From: Vibrio kanaloae
Lineage (GTDB): Bacteria > Pseudomonadota > Gammaproteobacteria > Enterobacterales > Vibrionaceae
Direction: 5' to 3'
Length of the DNA: 64,000 nt
NCBI RefSeq assembly: GCF_024347535.1
Contig: NZ_AP025497.1
Coordinates: 124,001-188,000 of the forward strand
This document shows, in pieces, positions 1 through 17,400 of this stretch (its first letter is position 1; each line of letters opens with the position of its first letter). Both the position numbers and the translations under genes were made by a program. The notes beneath the pieces are model-generated. The model was not told where the DNA came from, did not search any database, and saw nothing but the letters and a program-made list of their open reading frames with translations.

Positions 1-21
1 TACATCTGAAATTGTTGCCAT
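1..21 (-). CDS. LacI-family transcriptional regulator, first seven codons (partial)
   Basis: Only the first seven codons lie inside the window, on the minus strand, reading MATISDV. This matches the usual N-terminus of LacI/GalR-type repressors (MATIKDV..., the start of the HTH), and an AGGAAG ribosome binding site sits about six bases upstream of the ATG. The gene is divergent from the VOC-fold gene, and a perfect 14-bp palindrome lies between them. The family call rests on seven residues plus the ribosome binding site, so it is tentative. No specific regulator can be named. Confidence 0.45.
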
Positions 22-73
22 TGGTACTTCCTAAATACTTATAACCAAGTGTGACATAAAGAGTCTTAACAGT

Positions 74-87
74 AACGGTTAACCGTT
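74..87. promoter_or_regulatory. 14-bp perfect palindrome, candidate operator
   Basis: AACGGTTAACCGTT is a perfect dyad between the divergent LacI-like start and the VOC-fold gene. LacI-family repressors bind palindromes of about this length and often autoregulate, so it is a plausible operator. No footprint or second copy supports this within the window. Confidence 0.35.
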
Positions 88-247
88 TTGAAAAGAACAA
101 TGTAGAACTAGAAGCCCACTTGAAAGGAAAGGCTTTATTTACAATTAGATATCACGATTTAGCCCAGTAGTTTACTTATCCATTGTGATTTTTTTATACG
201 TAATGTTACCTATACTAGGGGAGTGTGCGTGTTACAGGAGAAGCTGC

Positions 248-649
248 ATGATAGAGATAAAGGCCATTGACCATATTGTATTACGGACTTCAAACCGTGA
301 GGCGATGCTCTATTTTTACCAGCAGGTGCTGGGTTGTCTTATTGAAAGGGAATTGCCAGACTTAGGGTTGACGCAATTAAGGGCGGGGGAGTCAATCATT
401 GACTTAGTCGTCGTCGATAGTGAGCTAGGAAAACTTGGCGGCAAGGCGCCGCAACAAGACGGGAGAAACCTCGACCATTTTTGTCTGCAAATAAAGGCTT
501 TTGATGAGCTAGAGTTGACCAATTATCTGCACAAACACGATATTAAAGTTAGCGAGTTTGCAGAGCGCTATGGTGCTCAAGGTTTTGGTTATTCTGCCTA
601 TATAGAAGATCCAGAAGGCAATGTGGTGGAGCTCAAACCACGGACTTGA
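248..649 (+). CDS. VOC-family (glyoxalase/bleomycin-resistance fold) protein
   Basis: This is a 133-residue single-domain VOC protein. It starts IKAIDHIVLRT and ends YIEDPEGNVVELKPR, the typical beta-alpha-beta-beta-beta pattern in which a His near the N-terminus and a Glu near the C-terminus (VELK) bind a divalent metal. ATG 248 is chosen because AGGAG lies 8 bases upstream; an in-frame extension back to 185 has no comparable site. Family members include lactoylglutathione lyase-like enzymes and dioxygenases, and the substrate cannot be read from the sequence. Small stand-alone VOC proteins of this type are common in Vibrio. The divergent LacI-like gene may regulate it. Confidence 0.8.
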   Translation: MIEIKAIDHIVLRTSNREAMLYFYQQVLGCLIERELPDLGLTQLRAGESIIDLVVVDSELGKLGGKAPQQDGRNLDHFCLQIKAFDELELTNYLHKHDIKVSEFAERYGAQGFGYSAYIEDPEGNVVELKPRT

Positions 650-670
650 AATTGGCAGTATAGCGATATC

Positions 671-697
671 AAAAAAAAGCGCTCATCACGAGCGCTT
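671..697 (-). terminator. Rho-independent terminator of trmA
   Basis: An 8-bp stem AAGCGCTC/GAGCGCTT with a five-base loop is preceded on the plus strand by eight A residues. This gives a U-tract for minus-strand transcription leaving trmA. Confidence 0.8.
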
Positions 698-715
698 AGA
701 GGTTTGAATCATGAT

Positions 716-1825
716 TTACGCTTTGCGTTCCAACATCACGCCCGCTTCCATATGGTGGGTGTAAGGGAACTGGTCAAACAGAGCAAAACGAGTGATGTCG
801 TGTGTTTCGCTTAAAATGTCTAAGTTATCTTTCAGTGTCTCGGGATTACAAGAGATGTACATGATTCGTTCATACCCTTGAACCATCTTACAAGTATCAA
901 CATCCATACCTGAACGCGGTGGATCAACAAAGATAGTGTTGCAGTTGTAGCTCTTCAGATCGATGTTCGCTTGTTGTAGGCGGCGGAATTCACGCTTACC
1001 TTCCATTGCTACGGTAAAATCTTCCGCAGACATACGAATGATCTGAACATTATCAATCTTGTTCGCCGCAATGTTGTATTGAGCAGATTCCACAGATGGC
1101 TTCGCTAGCTCTGTTGCAAGTACACGCTCAAAGTTTTGTGCCAGAGCTAATGAGAAGTTACCGTTACCACAGTAAAGCTCAAGCAAGTCGCCTTTGCTGT
1201 CTTGAGTACAGTCGACAGCCCATTCCAACATTTTCTCTGCTACTTTGCCGTTTGGTTGAGTAAAGCTGTTCTCTACTTGCTGGTATATATAGCTATCACC
1301 ATTCACATCTAGCTTTTCAATGACGTAGTCGCGATCCAGTACGATTTTCATCTTACGCGCACGGCCAATCAGGTTTAGGTTAAAGCCTTCATCATTTAAT
1401 TGCTGCTTAAGCGCTTTAGCATCTTGAATCCACTGTTCACCTAATTGACGGTGGTAAAGCAGTGACACCAAAATCTCACCGCTTAACGTAGAAAGGAAGT
1501 CTACTTGGAATAGCTTGTGGCGTAGAGAGTGGTTGCTCTTCATTGCATCCGTTAATAGAGGCATTAGATCGTTGATAAGACGACTAGCCGCAGGAAACTG
1601 GTCTACGCGGTATTTTTCTTTGGTTTCTTGATTGAACATGACGTAATACATATCGTCACCTTCATGCCACACGCGGAATTCAGCACGCATGCGGTAGTGT
1701 TGTTCTGGAGATTCATACACTTCCAGCTCAGGCACATCATATTGTGAGAACATTTCAGTAAGACGTTCAGTCTTTTCTGCGAGCTGTTCTTGGTAGCGTT
1801 GCGGGTTTACATCTAAATTCGCCAT
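716..1825 (-). CDS. trmA: tRNA (uracil-5-)-methyltransferase TrmA
   Basis: The enzyme makes m5U54 (ribothymidine) in the T-loop of tRNAs using S-adenosylmethionine; in E. coli it also methylates U341 of 16S rRNA/tmRNA. The 369 residues match the E. coli length of about 366. The SAM-binding motif ELYCGNGN lies at 216-223, DPPRSG at 301-306, the catalytic cysteine in YISCNPET at 326, and the general-base Glu in HHMEAGVM at about 360. No TRAM or iron-sulfur domain is present, which separates it from RlmC/RlmD. It is monocistronic on the minus strand with its own terminator and is divergent from the btuB riboswitch. Confidence 0.96.
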   Translation of the reverse strand: MANLDVNPQRYQEQLAEKTERLTEMFSQYDVPELEVYESPEQHYRMRAEFRVWHEGDDMYYVMFNQETKEKYRVDQFPAASRLINDLMPLLTDAMKSNHSLRHKLFQVDFLSTLSGEILVSLLYHRQLGEQWIQDAKALKQQLNDEGFNLNLIGRARKMKIVLDRDYVIEKLDVNGDSYIYQQVENSFTQPNGKVAEKMLEWAVDCTQDSKGDLLELYCGNGNFSLALAQNFERVLATELAKPSVESAQYNIAANKIDNVQIIRMSAEDFTVAMEGKREFRRLQQANIDLKSYNCNTIFVDPPRSGMDVDTCKMVQGYERIMYISCNPETLKDNLDILSETHDITRFALFDQFPYTHHMEAGVMLERKA

Positions 1826-1995
1826 TGTTATGCCTTTTGCTGTCGTGCTTTTAAATCAAGAGCGCAGATTTTATTCAATCACAGGCGCTTGTCCAGTGTT
1901 GAGAGCTATTCAATATAAAATCGACCTTGAAAACTATAGCTTATAACTATCTTAGACTAGACAAATGATTCATAGGTTAATACTATCTCCGGCAA

Positions 1996-2170
1996 GCTGG
2001 TGCCATTTGGATGTATAGATGGCTGAAGAGGGAATCTGGTGTGAATCCAGAACTGACGCGCAGCGGTAAAAGAGAACGAATATTCATAAGACACTGCAAA
2101 TAGCTTTTTGTGGGAAGTCGAATATTAGGTAACCATAAGGTTGTGCTCTTGAGTCCGAATACCTGCCAGC
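1996..2170 (+). promoter_or_regulatory. Cobalamin riboswitch upstream of btuB
   Basis: The aptamer shows the conserved core GGTGTGAATCC, CTGACGCGCAGCGGTAA and GTGGGAAGTC, ending in the B12 box CCGAATACCTGCC. The closing helix pairs GCTGGT (1996-2001) with GCCAGC (2165-2170). The expression platform runs to the btuB start at 2225, with ribosome binding site AGGA at 2214-2217. GGTAGG at 2194-2199 can pair, with one G-U, to CCTGCC of the B12 box, a possible switching helix. Known biology: adenosylcobalamin binding lowers btuB expression, mostly at translation initiation. Confidence 0.95.
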
Positions 2171-2224
2171 GGCTAAGCCACACAATGTGGTTTGGTAGGA
2201 CTTTACGCGATTTAGGATCACAAC

Positions 2225-4045
2225 ATGAACAAATCCCTTTTAGCGGTTGCTGTAGCATCGCTGCTTTCACCTATCTCCCCGTTACACGCCCAAGAAGCCT
2301 CTGCCGATGAAACCATGGTGGTTACGGCTAACCGTTTTGAGCAACCTCTAAGTGATGTTATTGCTTCTACTACCGTTATTTCAAAACAAGAAATAGAAGA
2401 AACCCAAGCTAAATCTTTAGTGGATGTTTTGAAACGAGTACCTGGTGTTGAAGTTTCTCAAAATGGCGGACGTGGACACAGTGCCTCTGTTTTCATGCGC
2501 GGATATAATAGCGATCAAGTATTGTTTCTTGTCGATGGTGTTCGTATTGACTCTGCTGCGGGCGGTATTAGCTTCAATCACATCCCTGTAGGTATTATTG
2601 AGAGAGTAGAAGTGATTCGTGGCTCTGGTGGTGCTTTATATGGATCAGATGCGATAGCGGGTGTGATTAACGTTATTACTGAGTCTGCTCATTCGACTGA
2701 ATCGACAATGATAGCGGTTGGAGCTGGCAGTGATGCTCAAAAGGAAGCTAATTTCTCAACGACTCGAAAATTGTCGAACGGAGGAACATTGAAACTCGCT
2801 GGCGGTTTTGATGAGACTCAAGGTTACGATATTAAGGACCCGGCTACTGGTCTTAATTATGGCTATGAGAGCCAAAATCTTTTTGCGTCATACTCACAGC
2901 CGATCAATGAGGCCTTTACTGGCACAGCATCTGTACGTTGGTTTGATAGTCTAACTGAGTATGACTCGGGTGGTAAGAACTACGGCTACTCTGAGAACTT
3001 GAGCGTGACAGCCGCTGTTGATTATAAAGGTGATAACTTAAGTTCTACCTTTAGAGCTAATCAGCAGGCAATCGAAAACCTAGACTATTCACAAGCTCAA
3101 GGTAAAGACAATGCTGGTACAAAGAAGAAAATAGATCTGACGAACCTGCAGTTCTTAAATCAGTATTACTTTAATGAGAACGTATCTATTGGTGCTGGTG
3201 CCGACTGGCGTAGAGAAAAACTTGATGATGATGCTCTGTCATATGGCTTTCCAGATGCACTAGCAGGAGAATCTCGTGATACGACGGGCGTCTACGCTTC
3301 TACTGAGCTTCGATTTGGTGATGTTCAAATTGTAGGTAGTGTGCGTAATGATAAACACGACACATACGACAACCACACCACATGGTCTTTAGGTACTCGC
3401 TATTACTTAACGGAAAAACACTCGTTAAGAGCTGCAGCGGGTACATCATTTAAAGCTCCGAGCTATTCTGATCTGACAACAAACTCAGACCTGAAGCCTG
3501 AAGAAGCCGAAAATCGAGAAATTGGATATACCGGTGAATTCGATTTATTCAAGCTGGATGTGACTGCATACGATAATGAAGTCGATAACTTAATCATTTG
3601 GTATGAAGGTAGCCCATTTTGGTATCCTCAAAACGTAGATGCAAAACTTAAAGGTTTAGAAATTACAGGTAATTTTGACACGTGGTTTATCCATCACACG
3701 GTTGTTGCTGAATTTAAAGATCATAAAGACTCTGCGGGTAATAAACTAGCGAAGCGTGCTGATAGAAACTATAAGTGGTTGATGGATACTTCATATGAAG
3801 ATTTTGATATGAACCTCACTTATACATACACGGGTGATAGAGCGGGTAATCCAAAAGAAACAACAGATCCAGATAATATTTTGCCATCAGTGAGTTTGTG
3901 GGATGTTTCTGTAGGGTATTGGATTTCTCCTGAGTTAGTGGTTCGTGGCCGAGTTGATAACTTAACTAATGAGAAATACCAAACAACGCTAGGATATAAC
4001 GCTCCTGAACGCAGATACTTTGCTAATCTAGCTTACCAATTTTAA
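2225..4045 (+). CDS. btuB: TonB-dependent vitamin B12 outer-membrane transporter BtuB
   Basis: This 606-residue outer-membrane beta-barrel imports cobalamin using TonB energy. A signal peptide covers residues 1-22 (cut after LHA), followed by the TonB box ETMVVTANR at about 29-37. The plug domain carries VLKRVPGVEV, FLVDGVRID and GSGGALYGSDAIAGVINVIT, and the barrel ends in YFANLAYQF with the terminal Phe used for outer-membrane assembly. E. coli BtuB has 614 residues. The cobalamin riboswitch directly upstream makes the substrate assignment strong. A UUCG-loop terminator follows, and the DUF71 gene starts just past it. Confidence 0.95.
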   Translation: MNKSLLAVAVASLLSPISPLHAQEASADETMVVTANRFEQPLSDVIASTTVISKQEIEETQAKSLVDVLKRVPGVEVSQNGGRGHSASVFMRGYNSDQVLFLVDGVRIDSAAGGISFNHIPVGIIERVEVIRGSGGALYGSDAIAGVINVITESAHSTESTMIAVGAGSDAQKEANFSTTRKLSNGGTLKLAGGFDETQGYDIKDPATGLNYGYESQNLFASYSQPINEAFTGTASVRWFDSLTEYDSGGKNYGYSENLSVTAAVDYKGDNLSSTFRANQQAIENLDYSQAQGKDNAGTKKKIDLTNLQFLNQYYFNENVSIGAGADWRREKLDDDALSYGFPDALAGESRDTTGVYASTELRFGDVQIVGSVRNDKHDTYDNHTTWSLGTRYYLTEKHSLRAAAGTSFKAPSYSDLTTNSDLKPEEAENREIGYTGEFDLFKLDVTAYDNEVDNLIIWYEGSPFWYPQNVDAKLKGLEITGNFDTWFIHHTVVAEFKDHKDSAGNKLAKRADRNYKWLMDTSYEDFDMNLTYTYTGDRAGNPKETTDPDNILPSVSLWDVSVGYWISPELVVRGRVDNLTNEKYQTTLGYNAPERRYFANLAYQF

Positions 4046-4055
4046 TTTACATCTA

Positions 4056-4078
4056 AACCGCCTTCGGGCGGTTTTTTC
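4056..4078 (+). terminator. Rho-independent terminator after btuB
   Basis: AACCGCC-TTCG-GGCGGTT is followed by a run of T. The stem ends about 15 bases before the ATG of the next gene, so that gene depends on read-through or on a promoter I cannot see. Confidence 0.85.
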
Positions 4079-4093
4079 TTATTGGGTATATCA

Positions 4094-4759
4094 ATGAAAA
4101 AGAAAGTCGTCATAAGTTGGTCGTCAGGTAAAGACTCGACATTAACGCTAGAGCGTCTACTTGAAAGCACCGAATATGAAGTTGTCGCTCTCTATACGAC
4201 GTATGTGGGAGATGAAGTTCCTTTCCAAGTGACTCCGATCGAAGTTGTTGCCATGCAGGCGCAATTAATCGGTTTGCCACTCATCACCATAGAGCTTCCG
4301 GAAGTGTTCCCAAGCAATGAGATTTACCAAAGTACGATTGTCTCAGCATTGAAAGGGTCTGGCTTATCAATCGACGCGGTCGCATTTGGAGATATGTTCT
4401 GTAATGGTATTGCCGATTATCGAAAAAGCTATATAGAACCAGTTGGTTGGGAGTGTGTATTTCCCCTAATGGGAGAGAGCAGTCAGGCACTTGCGAGTGA
4501 AATAATAGACAGAGGAATCGAAACCTTTCTCGTCACGGTTGATAGTGAGTCATTAGATGCTGGCTATTGTGGGCAACAATACACGCCTGAACTAATAGAC
4601 AGTTTGCCAAGTCACGTTGACCCCTGTGGTGAAGATGGCGAGTTCCATACCTTAGTAACGTCAGCGCCATGCTTTAAAGGAAAGCTTAAGATAGAGCTAG
4701 AAAATGTAGAGCAGGGTGAGCGCTTTGTGCATCAACGCTACCGAGCTTGCATTATGTAG
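4094..4759 (+). CDS. DUF71/COG2102 ATP-pyrophosphatase family protein (diphthine-ammonia ligase-like), probable B12 salvage role
   Basis: This 221-residue protein starts with a PP-loop, SWSSGKDST, at residues 8-16, the ATP-pyrophosphatase signature that adenylates substrates. Near the C-terminus it carries CGEDGEFHTLV, the DUF71 motif equivalent to the CGEGGEYET of diphthine-ammonia ligase Dph6. Bacteria lack diphthamide, so that reaction is unlikely here. Comparative genomics has proposed a B12-salvage role for a bacterial DUF71 subgroup, and the position directly behind a riboswitch-controlled btuB fits. ATG 4094 matches the family N-terminus; a TTG at 4082 in the same frame is an alternative. 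The exact reaction is unknown. Confidence 0.8.
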   Translation: MKKKVVISWSSGKDSTLTLERLLESTEYEVVALYTTYVGDEVPFQVTPIEVVAMQAQLIGLPLITIELPEVFPSNEIYQSTIVSALKGSGLSIDAVAFGDMFCNGIADYRKSYIEPVGWECVFPLMGESSQALASEIIDRGIETFLVTVDSESLDAGYCGQQYTPELIDSLPSHVDPCGEDGEFHTLVTSAPCFKGKLKIELENVEQGERFVHQRYRACIM

Positions 4760-4795
4760 AGTGATGATTGGCGAAAACTAAGTGAAGGGGTATCA

Positions 4796-5626
4796 TTGCT
4801 GCGGAACTTATTACAGGTAATGGTTGTGTCGGAAAGCATACAAAAAAACATATTGGTCTTTGATTCTGGAGTTGGCGGTCTGTCTGTATATAAAGAGATA
4901 AGCCAGTTACTACCCAATCACAACTATATCTATGTATTCGATAACGAGGCTTACCCATACGGCGAGCTTGATCAACAAGTACTTATTAGCAGAGTTCAAA
5001 GTATCGTTACCAGTTTTGTGGCTAGCCACGCGATTGATATTGTGGTGATAGCTTGTAATACAGCAAGTACGATTGTATTACCTACACTTCGTGCTAGTAA
5101 CCTAATCCCTATTGTTGGGGTTGTTCCGGCAATCAAGCCAGCCTCGTTACTTGCTAATAAAGCGGTTGGCCTTATTGCGACTCCCGCGACGATTACTCGT
5201 GAATACACACACGAGCTCATCAACAACTTCTCGAGTAATAAAAGAGTAGAGCTATTGGGTTCTACTCGGCTGGTGGATATGGCCGAAGATAAACTCAGAG
5301 GTGAGGAGATTAGCCTTGAAGAGTTACAGCAGATCCTTCAACCGATGATCAATACCATTGATGTGGCTGTATTAGGGTGTACCCATTTCCCACTGATCAA
5401 ATCAGAGATTCAACAAGTACTAGGTGAAAGTGTAGTGCTGATAGATTCTGGTAAAGCGATAGCTAAACGGGTTCAAGATTTGTTGGGTTTGGAAAGCATT
5501 AATAAAGAAGGGGGAGTGCGTGAGGTTTTTTGTAGTGCACTTCCTAAAAAAGAAAGTGCACTAAATAGTATGTTAAAGCAGTTAGGGTTTAGCTCAGTTC
5601 AGATTCGTCCGCTTCAGGATGTTTAG
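4796..5626 (+). CDS. murI: Glutamate racemase MurI
   Basis: MurI interconverts L- and D-glutamate, supplying D-Glu for peptidoglycan. From the TTG start, FDSGVGGLS lies at 22-30 and the two catalytic cysteines are Cys87 (ACNTAST) and Cys195 (LGCTHFPL). The length of 276 or fewer residues is normal. The start is uncertain: TTG 4796 has the best ribosome binding site (GAAGGGG, five bases away), ATG 4820 has none, and GTG 4826 follows an AGG by eight bases and gives an N-terminus closer to relatives. The 3' end overlaps the convergent RRM gene by 38 bases. Confidence 0.92.
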   Translation: MLRNLLQVMVVSESIQKNILVFDSGVGGLSVYKEISQLLPNHNYIYVFDNEAYPYGELDQQVLISRVQSIVTSFVASHAIDIVVIACNTASTIVLPTLRASNLIPIVGVVPAIKPASLLANKAVGLIATPATITREYTHELINNFSSNKRVELLGSTRLVDMAEDKLRGEEISLEELQQILQPMINTIDVAVLGCTHFPLIKSEIQQVLGESVVLIDSGKAIAKRVQDLLGLESINKEGGVREVFCSALPKKESALNSMLKQLGFSSVQIRPLQDV

Positions 5627-6041
5627 GATCATTTGCAACGCGTACTTTTAAAGTTCGTTGCATGTAATCTTTATCGTTAAGTGCAGAGATTGCATGATTC
5701 ACATCATTACTTGCCATAACAACAAATCCAAAGCCTCTTCTTTTACCAGTACGTTTGTCTTTCATTAAACGTACTGCAAATACTTCACCATGCTCAGAGA
5801 ATAATTCACGTACATGTGATTCGTTCGCTTTGTATGGAAGGTTACCTACATAAAGTGTTTTGGTTGAAGCCTTAGGTTCTGAATCTGATTTTGAGTCGGT
5901 GCTTGAAAAGTTAACAACAAAAGCGGAAGCCAAGACACCAAGGATAAAGGTAATTGCAGGCGATATATCTACCTGAGAGAAAATAATGCCACCTAGAACA
6001 GCTAGTGCGACAATTAACAACATCGATTTTTTTGAGTTCAT
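5589..6041 (-). CDS. Membrane-anchored RRM RNA-binding protein
   Basis: This 150-residue protein has two hydrophobic segments (about 7-21 and 28-45), a charged Ser-rich linker (46-60), and one complete RNA recognition motif at 61-136. RNP2 is LYVGNL (63-68) and RNP1 is RRGFGFVVM (101-109), with the aromatic residues that stack on RNA present. Cytosolic bacterial RRM proteins of cyanobacterial Rbp type are well known; the N-terminal hairpin predicts an inner-membrane location with the RRM in the cytoplasm. The function and RNA targets are unknown. It is convergent with murI and shares 38 bp with it, so mutual antisense at the 3' ends is built in. Confidence 0.85.
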   Translation of the reverse strand: MNSKKSMLLIVALAVLGGIIFSQVDISPAITFILGVLASAFVVNFSSTDSKSDSEPKASTKTLYVGNLPYKANESHVRELFSEHGEVFAVRLMKDKRTGKRRGFGFVVMASNDVNHAISALNDKDYMQRTLKVRVANDPKHPEADESELS

Positions 6042-6232
6042 ATCGGAATACTACATATTAATAAACGAAATAGACACATCTACTCTTAACAAAATAGATA
6101 CATGAATCTTACGTTCATGGCTTCCATTTTTCCAATGTATTGCTGTGATACGTCTCAAATGTTTAGTTTTTATTCGAAAAATGCGGATCTGGTGGCTTTT
6201 TAGGCGAACAAAACTTTTATTTAAAAAAGCCC

Positions 6233-6260
6233 TTGTGCTCTATGTCGATCTCTCTATAAT
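6233..6260 (+). promoter_or_regulatory. rrn promoter P1 of the first rRNA operon
   Basis: The -35 element TTGTGC (6233-6238) and -10 element TATAAT (6255-6260) are 16 bp apart. An A/T-rich UP-like tract lies directly upstream (6210-6229), and the discriminator GCCGCC is GC-rich. This is the classic rRNA P1 pattern, regulated by ppGpp, DksA and the initiating NTP. Upstream, 6042-6209 holds no gene I can support. Confidence 0.75.
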
Positions 6261-6335
6261 GCCGCCTCACCGACACGGAGTGAGACGAAAGTCACACAGT
6301 GAAATCGGTAGAGAAAGAAGAGTTTAAAATAACCC

Positions 6336-6363
6336 TTGACTCTCTAAGTGGTGCAGGTATAGT
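6336..6363 (+). promoter_or_regulatory. rrn promoter P2 of the first rRNA operon
   Basis: The -35 element TTGACT (6336-6341) and -10 element TATAGT (6358-6363) are 16 bp apart, about 100 bp after P1. This tandem arrangement is typical of rRNA operons. Confidence 0.75.
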
Positions 6364-6679
6364 ACGCACCCCTAGCGATTGAGATGTAAATCACAAAACG
6401 CTAGCGCTCTTTAACAATTTAAACCTATCAATCTGTGTGGGCACTCGTTGATGAATATCAAAACGTTATTGGTTCTTTTTCGAAAGAGCGTAATAGCAGT
6501 TACTTCGGTAACACAATGATTTCAATGAACTGAGTGACCAATACGTTTAACTACTTGTAGTTATTCGGCACAGTCAATTCATTACCATTCTGTTGGAATG
6601 GTAATAGCTTTAGAATTACATGTTCATTTTCGAATGAATATTAGTTTTGAAGTCAGTATTCGTTGAGTCACAAAATCTT
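6364..6679 (+). promoter_or_regulatory. 16S rRNA leader of the first operon with boxA
   Basis: The leader holds the antitermination boxA CGCTCTTTAACAATTT (6405-6420), where NusB/NusE load. Further on are hairpins used for RNase III/early folding, including TAACTAC/GTAGTTA near 6547-6562 and TTCATT/AATGAA near 6623-6638. It is nearly identical to the leaders of the other two copies apart from these hairpin tips. Confidence 0.75.
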
Positions 6680-8232
<1,553 letters not shown>

Positions 8233-8677
8233 TACGAAGATATTGACGATGAGTGTCCACACAGATTGATGGTTTAGATTTAGTTAAAGCCAGAGCTTTA
8301 ATTAATAACGTAAGTTATTGATTAAAGCTTTTTGCTTTATGCTCTTTAACAATTTGGAAAGCTGACTGATTGATTACTTACGAGTAATTCAATCAAATTT
8401 AAAAGTTCTCAATGTTTATCTGCTCTTAGTTAATAAGAACGGTATAAACACAACAAACACATTCAAGTGTCTTGTATTCGAATGATCAGAAATGATTGTT
8501 CATTTTTTGATTCTACTTTTTATTAAAAAGTGGAAACAAAAAGTAAATTGAGTCCGGCAAACAGTCATTGAGAATTAACCCTTCTTGATGACAACCAAAA
8601 ACCTTGGTTAGTTGCCATACGCTTATTTGTCTTTACTTTTTAAAGTGAAAGCAAATAGAAACCCTTTCGGGTTGTAT
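8233..8677 (+). other. 16S-23S spacer of copy 1, without tRNA
   Basis: A spacer of about 445 bp with no tRNA gene. It contains the spacer boxA (TGCTCTTTAACAATTT, 8340-8355) and several A/T-rich dyads of the type ACTTTTT/AAAAAGT, for example at about 8513-8532. The last 250 bases, which pair with sequence after 23S to form the RNase III stem, match the other two copies. Confidence 0.85.
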
Positions 8678-11570
<2,893 letters not shown>

Positions 11571-11705
11571 ACAACACCCAAGGGGTTTTGTGGACTCAAA
11601 GAAACAGACCTTGAATGCGTTTGAAGAGACTTTTATTGCTCTATTGAATAGAGAAACAGCTTTCCGAATTATTAATTGTCGCAGAGGCGTCAATTAAACA
11701 GAATT

Positions 11706-11824
11706 TGCTTGGCGACCATAGCATTGTGGACCCACCTGACTCCATGCCGAACTCAGTAGTGAAACACAATAGCGCCGATGGTAGTGTGGGGCTTCCCCAT
11801 GTGAGAGTAGGACATCGCCAGGCT
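11706..11824 (+). rRNA. 5S ribosomal RNA, copy 1
   Basis: About 119 nt, beginning TGCTTGGCGACCATAG and ending CATCGCCAGGCT, with the termini paired in helix I. No strong hairpin-plus-T-run terminator follows it before the next operon's promoter at 11893. Confidence 0.96.
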
Positions 11825-11892
11825 TTCATTTCGACTTTGTTTATTTAATAGACAAGTCACCATAGAGTTCTAAGTTTTCTTAGTATTTTATG

Positions 11893-11920
11893 TTGACTTT
11901 CAAAGTGGAAAGCGTATTAT
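11893..11920 (+). promoter_or_regulatory. Promoter of the second rRNA operon
   Basis: TTGACT (11893-11898), a 16-bp spacer and TATTAT (11915-11920), followed by an ACGCG-type discriminator. It lies less than 70 bp behind the first 5S gene. Only one clear promoter is visible here, against two for the first operon. Confidence 0.7.
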
Positions 11921-12244
11921 ACGCGTCCTGCTTGAGTGCTAAGGCACTGAAAGCGTTCTCTTTTTAGAGAACACGCTCTTTAACAATTTAAACCTATCAA
12001 TCTGTGTGGGCACTCGTTGATGAATATCAAAACGTTATTGGTTCTTTTTCGAAAGAGCGTAATAGCAGTTACTTCGGTAACACAATGATTTCAATGAACT
12101 GAGTGACCAATACGAATAACTTCGGTTATTTGGCACAGTCAATTCATTACCATTCTGTTGGAATGGTAATAGCTTTAGAATTACATGTTCATTTTCGAAT
12201 GAATATTAGTTTTGAAGTCAGTATTCGTTGAGTCACAAAATCTT
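11921..12244 (+). promoter_or_regulatory. 16S rRNA leader of the second operon with boxA
   Basis: boxA lies at 11974-11989. The variable hairpin is AATAAC-TTCG-GTTATT at about 12115-12130 in place of the copy 1 version; the rest follows copy 1. Confidence 0.75.
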
Positions 12245-13797
<1,553 letters not shown>

Positions 13798-14372
13798 TAC
13801 GAAGATATTGACGATGAGTGTCCACACAGATTGATTAGGTTTAGAAAAGTTAAGAGTAAGGAATACTTTTCCAGATGGGGCTATAGCTCAGCTGGGAGAG
13901 CGCCTCGCTGGCAGCGAGGAGGTCTGCGGTTCGATCCCGCATAGCTCCACCATCTTTAAGTGTTCTTCCTTAAGAATCTTTAAAAATGGTTACTTCGTTA
14001 TGAAGTGATTTGCTCTTTAACAATTTGGAAAGCTGACTGATTACTTAATTGGTTTTCACTTTAAAAAGTAAAATCAAACAGCTCAAGGCTGTGATTAAGT
14101 TAATCAAATTTAAAAGTTCTCAATGTTTATCTTTATTGATAAACACAACAAACACATTCAAGTGTCTTGTATTCGAATGATCAGAAATGATTGTTCATTT
14201 TTTGATTCTACTTTTTATTAAAAAGTGGAAACAAAAAGTAAATTGAGTCCGGCAAACAGTCATTGAGAATTAACCCTTCTTGATGACAACCAAAAACCTT
14301 GGTTAGTTGCCATACGCTTATTTGTCTTCACTTTTTAAAGTGAAAGCAAATAGAAACCCTTTCGGGTTGTAT
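13798..14372 (+). other. 16S-23S spacer of copy 2, with tRNA-Ala(GGC)
   Basis: About 575 bp, holding one tRNA gene, a boxA (14011-14026) and A/T-rich dyads such as TTCACTTTTTAAAGTGAA near 14328. The distal part matches copies 1 and 3. Confidence 0.85.
13877..13952 (+). tRNA. tRNA-Ala (anticodon GGC)
   Basis: 76 nt with encoded CCA. The acceptor pair GGGGCTA/TAGCTCC and the anticodon loop with GGC are clear, and the G3-U70 alanine identity element is present. Spacer alanine tRNAs are more often UGC and paired with tRNA-Ile; here a single GGC isoacceptor is used. Confidence 0.96.
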
Positions 14373-17265
<2,893 letters not shown>

Positions 17266-17400
17266 ACAACACCCAAGGGGTTTTGTGGACTCAAAGAAAC
17301 AGACCTTGAATGCGTTTGAAGAGACTTTTATTGCTCTATTGAATAGAGAAACAGCTTTCCGAATTATTAATTGTCGCAGAGGCGTCAATTAAACAGAATT

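Noticed and set aside
1983-2310. Overlapping short frames in the btuB leader
   Set aside because: They run through the cobalamin riboswitch, which fully explains the sequence conservation.
6145-6327. 60-codon plus-strand frame before the first rRNA operon
   Set aside because: It covers the rrn P1 promoter and UP element; the composition is basic and low in normal codon preference.
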